A DNA stretch of 8,795 bases. Source: an uncultured bacterium. GTDB taxonomy: Bacteria > Patescibacteriota > Minisyncoccia > Phycocordibacterales > UBA918. The translations under genes and the position numbers were made by a program. Location: the NCBI GenBank assembly GCA_913050645.1, contig CAJXAG010000038.1:1-8795 (forward strand). Reading direction: 5' to 3'. Shown piece after piece: positions 5,504 through 8,795 of this stretch. The first letter of the stretch is position 1, and every line of letters starts with the position of its first letter. The notes under the pieces are model-generated. The model was not told the DNA's origin and did not search any database. It saw only the letters and a program-made list of their open reading frames with translations.

Positions 5504-6898
5504 ATGCATACCAAAGTTATATTACCGAAAGATTACTCCCGTGCTTTTAAGCCGGCAGATATTCGTGGAGTGTACCCAGAGCAGATTGATGAAAAAGTTG
5601 CGTATGCAGTTGCGCGCGGCTTTGTGGAAGAATTTGGATATAAGAAACTCGTAGTTGGTTACGATATGCGTCTTTCGACACCTGCACTCCGCAAAGCGTT
5701 TGTACAAGGTGCTCGCGAGAGTGGTGCCAGTGTGGTGGATATCGGCATGGTGCGTTCACCGATGCTCTATTTTGCTTCGGGTCATTTAAAACTACCTGGA
5801 GCGGTTATTACAGCCTCACATTCACCGGCAGACTACAACGGCATTAAACTGGTACATACGGAAGCTGTTCCGTTAACTGCAGAAACAGGTTTAGATGCGA
5901 TTAAACAGCGCGTTGCAGCGGGAAACTTCCGTGATGCAAAACGCAGAGGAAGCGTGACGAAGAAAAGTGTCCGCCGTGCATACCGCGCATTTATTCTTAA
6001 AGGGGTAGATAAAAAGTCACTGAAGGGGTTGAAGGTGATTGCAGATATTGGTAACGGTATGGCAGGAGTATCAATGGCAGCGCTTGATACACTGCTCCCG
6101 ATACAGTTTCCGATGCTCTTTAAGAAGCCAGACGGTCGGTTTCCAAACCGAGGCTCAGACCCGTGCTTACGGAAAAACCAAAAGGCACTGTCTGCAGAGA
6201 TTGTAAAAAAGAAGGCTGATTTTGGAATTGGTTTCGATGGAGATGGTGACAGAATTGCTTTTCTTGACGAGAAAGGGAAGTACGTAAACTGTGCAGTTAT
6301 TGGTGCATTGATTGCGGAACGATTAATCGAAAAAGAACCAAAGGCGGGAATTGTGTTTACAAACCTTACGAGTAAAGTGTTTGAAGAAACGATCACAGAA
6401 AACGGAGGAAAGGCATATCGTGCACGCGTCGGCCATACATTCTTAAAGGAAAAAATGCGTAAGACCGGAGCAGTATTCGGTGCTGAGCACTCAGGACACT
6501 TTTTCTGGCGTGAGTTTTTCAATACGGACTCAACGGTGCTGACGCTTCTTGCAGTGCTTGAGGTGTATGCCCAGGCAAAACAGGACGGAAAGAGTTTTTC
6601 TCAGATGGTCAAACCGTATCAGCAGTATCATCAGACCGAAGATGTGGTGATTCATGTAAAAGACAAGAAAGTAGCACTTGCACACATACAGGAGCACTTG
6701 CAGAAGCTGAAACCACAAAAGGTGACAAAGTTTGATGGTTTCTTTGTTGATTTTGGAGATGTGTGGGGAGCAATTAAGCCTAGTGTGACTGAATATGCAA
6801 TAAAACTTATGTTTGAATCAAAGAGAAAGACAGATGCGGTTAAGGTGCAAAAGGAACTTGTGCAGTTTGTACAATCAATTGCCGACAAGACAAAATAA
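5504..6898 (+). CDS. Phosphomannomutase/phosphoglucomutase (alpha-D-phosphohexomutase family)
   Basis: Predicted cytoplasmic enzyme that shifts phosphate between C6 and C1 of mannose or glucose, supplying sugar-1-phosphates for nucleotide sugars and surface glycans. The 464 residues match the usual length and four-domain order. The phosphoserine loop is TASHSPADYNG (103-113, Ser105), the Mg2+ loop DGDGDR (245-250), and the sugar-specificity loop GAEHSGH (326-332), with RVGHTFLKEKM (308-318) before it. The C-terminal phosphate-binding loop reads KPSVTEY (425-431) instead of the common RPSNTEP, keeping Ser427 and Thr429 but changing Arg, Asn and Pro. SHSP instead of SHNP is a common variant. 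The gene starts 2 nt after the dehydrogenase stop codon, with a weak AAGAG 8 nt before the ATG, so translation is probably coupled. It ends at a GC-rich hairpin. Glucose versus mannose preference cannot be told from sequence; members are often dual. Confidence 0.93.
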   Translation: MHTKVILPKDYSRAFKPADIRGVYPEQIDEKVAYAVARGFVEEFGYKKLVVGYDMRLSTPALRKAFVQGARESGASVVDIGMVRSPMLYFASGHLKLPGAVITASHSPADYNGIKLVHTEAVPLTAETGLDAIKQRVAAGNFRDAKRRGSVTKKSVRRAYRAFILKGVDKKSLKGLKVIADIGNGMAGVSMAALDTLLPIQFPMLFKKPDGRFPNRGSDPCLRKNQKALSAEIVKKKADFGIGFDGDGDRIAFLDEKGKYVNCAVIGALIAERLIEKEPKAGIVFTNLTSKVFEETITENGGKAYRARVGHTFLKEKMRKTGAVFGAEHSGHFFWREFFNTDSTVLTLLAVLEVYAQAKQDGKSFSQMVKPYQQYHQTEDVVIHVKDKKVALAHIQEHLQKLKPQKVTKFDGFFVDFGDVWGAIKPSVTEYAIKLMFESKRKTDAVKVQKELVQFVQSIADKTK

Positions 6899-6900
6899 AA

Positions 6901-6924
6901 AAGCGGCCGAGGTCTCGGCCGCTT
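6901..6924. terminator. GC-rich bidirectional terminator between convergent genes
   Basis: AAGCGGCCGA / TCGGCCGCTT form a 10-bp stem with a 4-nt loop, 2 nt past the mutase stop and 3 nt before the stop of the converging minus-strand gene. On the minus strand a T run follows (TTTTTTATTTTG). The plus-strand T tract is short (CTTTG). Confidence 0.85.
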
Positions 6925-6927
6925 TGA

Positions 6928-7389
6928 TTAATTTTGTGCAAGTCGGACTGGATTCCAGCAGCCTCTTGAAGGGTACCAGTCGTTATATCCACTGTTGCGA
7001 TCATGCAGATATCGTACAAAGGTCATGTAGTCATCGATATTGTTGATATCAAGGCCACGCTGCTGCATATCTGGAGCGTGCAGTCGTGACATGACCTGAA
7101 ACATTCCTCGTGCCTGCCCGCCTTGATTGTTTGGCAGCAGACTTCCGTCTGCTTGCCAGTGAATGAGTAATCCGCGTGGATTACCCGATGCTTCACAAGC
7201 AGCAATCGCGATCATGACCTCTGCTACAGTCTCATCAGGAAAATATTCTCTGATTTTATCCTCCAGGAAAGCAGACTGTGTAGCTGCGTTGTTGTAGAGT
7301 GTTGCGTGTTGTATATCAGCAATCGCAATTTGTGTTGAAAGCATTACTCCGCAGAGTGTTGCGAAGAGTGCTTGTTTGATTCGTCTCAC
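6928..7389 (-). CDS. Secreted SLT-like lytic transglycosylase, compact Cys-containing form
   Basis: Predicted exported muramidase acting on peptidoglycan. The 153-residue precursor has a basic start (MRRIKQ), a hydrophobic core and a signal peptidase I site after AIA (cleavage near Ala24/Asp25). The mature domain of about 130 residues has the SLT-type core: a helix ending IAACEASGNP (62-71) with likely catalytic Glu66, then GGQARGMFQVM (90-100) matching the family's G-x-F-Q turn, then YNDWYPSRGCW (135-145). Cys65 next to the catalytic Glu and Cys144 near the end could form a disulfide bond. The HWQADGSLLPNNQGG segment is as I recall from small CPR transglycosylases. The start is GTG at 7389, with GGAG 7 nt upstream; the nearby ATG at 7402 is out of frame. 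It converges on the mutase gene across a shared terminator. Possible roles are wall remodelling or attack on a host cell wall; sequence does not decide. Confidence 0.82.
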   Translation of the reverse strand: MRRIKQALFATLCGVMLSTQIAIADIQHATLYNNAATQSAFLEDKIREYFPDETVAEVMIAIAACEASGNPRGLLIHWQADGSLLPNNQGGQARGMFQVMSRLHAPDMQQRGLDINNIDDYMTFVRYLHDRNSGYNDWYPSRGCWNPVRLAQN

Positions 7390-7392
7390 TTG

Positions 7393-7396
7393 GAGT
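7393..7396 (-). promoter_or_regulatory. Shine-Dalgarno deciding the GTG start of the transglycosylase
   Basis: Minus-strand GGAG lies 7 nt before GTG (7389). This supports GTG as the start; the signal peptide begins directly after it. Confidence 0.65.
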
Positions 7397-7499
7397 CTCC
7401 ATAGTTATTTGAAACCCCTCCCTAGAAAGAACATTATTTCAGCTTTATTTTTGCTGTTACCGACACTGAAGACGTATGAGGTGCATGTTCCTTACATCA

Positions 7500-7708
7500 G
7501 CACCCATACTCATTAATGTTCTGGATCGCTTCGACAGGAGTCTCGCGAAGACGGAAAAACCTTTGGTTTTTCCGTAGACGACAACAAAGTTTCCGTCATT
7601 GCGAGCTTCTGCGAAGTAATCCCACTCCTAATGAAGTTAGGGTTAGGCAATCCAGAGTGTTTATAGTTGGAGTATAGCTTCGTTGTTGAGTTTTGATGAG
7701 CATAGGTG
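7500..7708. repeat. Nested palindromic repeat element (MITE-like or intergenic repeat)
   Basis: The outermost imperfect inverted repeat pairs 7500-7516 with 7692-7708 (14 of 17 positions). Inside it TCTGGAT (7520-7526) pairs with ATCCAGA (7650-7656). Within that, two inverted copies of a unit of about 32 nt (7523-7554 on minus, 7593-7624 on plus) share CCGTC, GCGAG, CGAAG and ATCC blocks. Between them is a perfect 11-bp hairpin ACGGAAAAACC / GGTTTTTCCGT (7551-7575). A further small stem CCTAA/TTAGG lies at 7627-7641. The unit with GTCATTGCGAG and an ATCC end resembles dispersed intergenic repeats I recall from many bacterial genomes, including CPR ones; copy number here cannot be seen from one window. 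Confidence 0.65.
7551..7575. repeat. Perfect 11-bp hairpin at the centre of the repeat element
   Basis: ACGGAAAAACC (7551-7561), a TTT loop, and GGTTTTTCCGT (7565-7575). It is too AT-rich and too far from any gene end to be a convincing terminator; it forms the centre of the nested palindrome. Confidence 0.75.
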
Positions 7709-7874
7709 CCTACATCGGCAGTCGACAGTACTATAGACACGTGGTGTGGTATGTCTGTACTACCTGCAAAAGCTTTTGTTTTGGCGGTTTTACTGTCAAG
7801 GTAAAAATGTGTTTGAAAACAGTTGTGTGTAAGCGTGCTAGCGGTGAAAATAGTGCCTACAAAGAAATATACGT

Positions 7875-8714
7875 ATGGAACGGCACAACGTAGCGCTTTT
7901 GGTTTTGTTCGCGGTCATAGCGATGGCTTTTCCTGTGTTGTATTTAGCACACGCCCAAGGCGGAAAGGAAATTATAGTGTTGCAGTATGCGTATCGACTT
8001 CCCGTTGCAGAGACTACAGAAGCAGTACCTGTTGATGAAATACCGATGCAGGAGGATGTTCGGAATCTTGCGTATGAGATTCTTACTAAAGAACAGGAGA
8101 TCTCTGAATTGCCACAAGAACAAGAAGAGCAGCAAATAGAAGTTACAGCACTTGCGACGTCAGTGACAGCAGACTCAGTAGTAGATAGGCAAACACCAGC
8201 AGTTTTCGTGTCCTTGAAGAAGGAAGCAGCAGAGAAGGTGGAGGAAGAAGAGATCGCAGAAGTAAAGGAAGTGCCTGTAAATGAAACGGTTTCAGATAGT
8301 TTCATAGAAACCCTTACTTCAGAAATTCATCGTCTTACCAATGAAGAACGTGTAACACGCGGATTGTCAGCATTAACGTACGACTTTCGCCTGGAAGGTA
8401 TTGCAACTGGACAGAGTAACGATATGATTACACGTGACTACTTTGCACACATCTCTCCGGAGGGCTGTGATTTAACGTGTCGCGTGAAGGGCGCATCGTA
8501 TGATGCTCTGTATTGGGGAGAAAACCTGATTTGGATAGAAGCGACACGTTTGCCAGATGCGCGTGAGCTTGCGGCAACATTTATGGAAAGTTGGATGGAC
8601 AGCGGTGGACATCGGAAGAACATCGTCTCTGAAGACTACACACACGCAGGTGTGGGCGTTGCGAGAGCGGGAGGGGTGGTATACGTCACGGTAAACTTTG
8701 CACAGCCAAAATAG
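7875..8714 (+). CDS. Secreted CAP-domain (SCP/PR1-like) protein
   Basis: Predicted exported protein of 279 residues. The N-terminus has a hydrophobic segment (7-25) and a signal peptidase I site AHA|Q (25-28), so it is probably secreted, although retention as a membrane anchor is possible. Residues 45-140 form a long, acidic, Glu/Gln-rich low-complexity linker (for example EQEEQQ at 82-87 and EEEEIAE at 123-129). Residues about 145-277 are a CAP domain: TNEERVTRGLSALTYD (155-170), DYFAHISPEG (188-197, His192), GENL (215-218, Glu216), ESWMDSGGHRKNI (238-250, His246) and HAGVGVA (257-263) before YVTVNFAQP. Cys198 and Cys202 are close together and could form a small disulfide loop. Bacterial CAP proteins are widespread secreted proteins with mostly unknown roles. 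It is transcribed alone; there is no Shine-Dalgarno before the ATG, and a strong hairpin follows the stop. Confidence 0.92.
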   Translation: MERHNVALLVLFAVIAMAFPVLYLAHAQGGKEIIVLQYAYRLPVAETTEAVPVDEIPMQEDVRNLAYEILTKEQEISELPQEQEEQQIEVTALATSVTADSVVDRQTPAVFVSLKKEAAEKVEEEEIAEVKEVPVNETVSDSFIETLTSEIHRLTNEERVTRGLSALTYDFRLEGIATGQSNDMITRDYFAHISPEGCDLTCRVKGASYDALYWGENLIWIEATRLPDARELAATFMESWMDSGGHRKNIVSEDYTHAGVGVARAGGVVYVTVNFAQPK

Positions 8715-8716
8715 AA

Positions 8717-8743
8717 AAAGCTGCCCCTGTTTGGGGCAGCTTT
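8717..8743 (+). terminator. Terminator of the CAP-domain gene
   Basis: AAAGCTGCCCC / GGGGCAGCTTT form an 11-bp stem with a 5-nt loop, 2 nt past the stop codon. The U tract is contributed by the stem's own TTT and a following GTT. Confidence 0.88.
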
Positions 8744-8758
8744 GTTACACCTAAAAAC

Positions 8759-8776
8759 CTCCGGCTTCAGCCGGAG
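8759..8776 (-). terminator. Terminator for a minus-strand gene beyond the right edge
   Basis: CTCCGGCT / AGCCGGAG form an 8-bp stem with a 2-nt loop. Read on the minus strand it is followed by GTTTTTAGG, an intrinsic terminator layout. This implies a minus-strand gene ending just past position 8795 and converging on the CAP gene. Confidence 0.7.
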
Positions 8777-8795
8777 AGTACGTTTGAAGGCAACG

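Larger units (their letters stand above)
7390..7874. other. 485-bp gene-free spacer between divergent secreted-protein genes
   Basis: No convincing gene lies here. The stretch holds the upstream region of the transglycosylase gene (7390-7440), the palindromic repeat element at about 7500-7708, and the upstream region of the CAP gene. The 9-mer GTGCCTACA occurs twice on the plus strand (7706-7714 and 7853-7861), the second copy 13 nt before the CAP start. Open frames through the region are low-complexity translations of the repeat. TACAAA at 7858-7863 is a weak candidate -10 for the CAP gene. Confidence 0.6.

Noticed and set aside
5833..6522. 229-residue minus-strand open frame
   Set aside because: It is fully antisense to the phosphohexomutase coding sequence, whose catalytic motifs lie in the other frame; its Ser/Pro/Phe-rich composition is typical of an antisense shadow.
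7636..7646. TTAGGG-TTAGG tandem resembling telomere repeats
   Set aside because: Fewer than two units, and part of it forms the small CCTAA/TTAGG stem of the repeat element.
7513..7740. 75-residue minus-strand open frame
   Set aside because: It is a translation of the palindromic repeat element, low in complexity (Ser/Thr/Pro-rich), has no ribosome binding site, and breaks the symmetry logic of the region.
7693..7893. 66-residue plus-strand frame with five Cys, including a CTTC pair
   Set aside because: It starts inside the outer inverted-repeat arm, has no ribosome binding site, and overlaps the well-supported CAP start in another frame. The Cys spacing does not match a zinc-binding family I know.
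1..8795. CRISPR array, tRNA or rRNA gene, phage or transposase gene
   Set aside because: I saw no regularly spaced direct repeats, no cloverleaf or conserved rRNA segments, and no recombinase or transposase motifs in any frame.

Overview
The window looks like a piece of a Candidate Phyla Radiation (Patescibacteria/Parcubacteria-type) chromosome. This is inferred from small, tightly packed genes, several small secreted or membrane-anchored proteins of unknown role, a compact Cys-containing SLT-like muramidase with a 'SRGCW' C-terminus, and hairpin terminators between nearly all transcription units. No taxonomic marker gene (rRNA, ribosomal protein, tRNA) is present, so the assignment is only an inference. 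Genes use the standard code (TGA is a stop) and both strands are used.

Layout, left to right: (1) a CNNM/CorC-like membrane protein (54-1022, -) with its terminator at the left edge. (2) A 210-bp divergent spacer with a possible 22-residue membrane peptide (1071-1139, -). (3) A four-helix DoxX-like membrane protein (1233-1706, +) ending at a long palindromic terminator. (4) A 72-residue two-helix membrane protein (1796-2014, -), divergent from an AlkC-type DNA glycosylase with a C-terminal Ig-like domain (2039-3181, +); the two share a 24-bp spacer with a palindromic -10 box. (5) A membrane-anchored protein of unknown function (3202-3876, +). (6) A minus-strand pair made of an alkyltransferase-like protein (4095-4412), with Trp in place of the catalytic Cys, followed by a 48-residue gene (3916-4062) with a good ribosome binding site and its own terminator. 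(7) A plus-strand pair of a D-lactate-dehydrogenase-like enzyme (4482-5501) and a phosphomannomutase/phosphoglucomutase (5504-6898). (8) A secreted lytic-transglycosylase-like protein (6928-7389, -). (9) A 485-bp gene-free stretch holding a nested palindromic repeat element. (10) A secreted CAP-domain protein (7875-8714, +), its terminator, and a second hairpin oriented to terminate a minus-strand gene beyond the right edge.

Functional themes: alkylation-damage handling (AlkC glycosylase and ATL lesion sensor within 2.4 kb), sugar-phosphate and fermentative metabolism (mutase and 2-hydroxyacid dehydrogenase in one operon), and envelope or secreted functions (transglycosylase, CAP protein, DoxX-like, CNNM-like). 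A recurring regulatory feature is that many first-in-unit genes have no Shine-Dalgarno sequence and carry a -10-like box 6-8 nt before the start codon, which suggests leaderless transcripts. By contrast, the operon-internal 48-residue gene and the GTG-started transglycosylase do have Shine-Dalgarno sequences.
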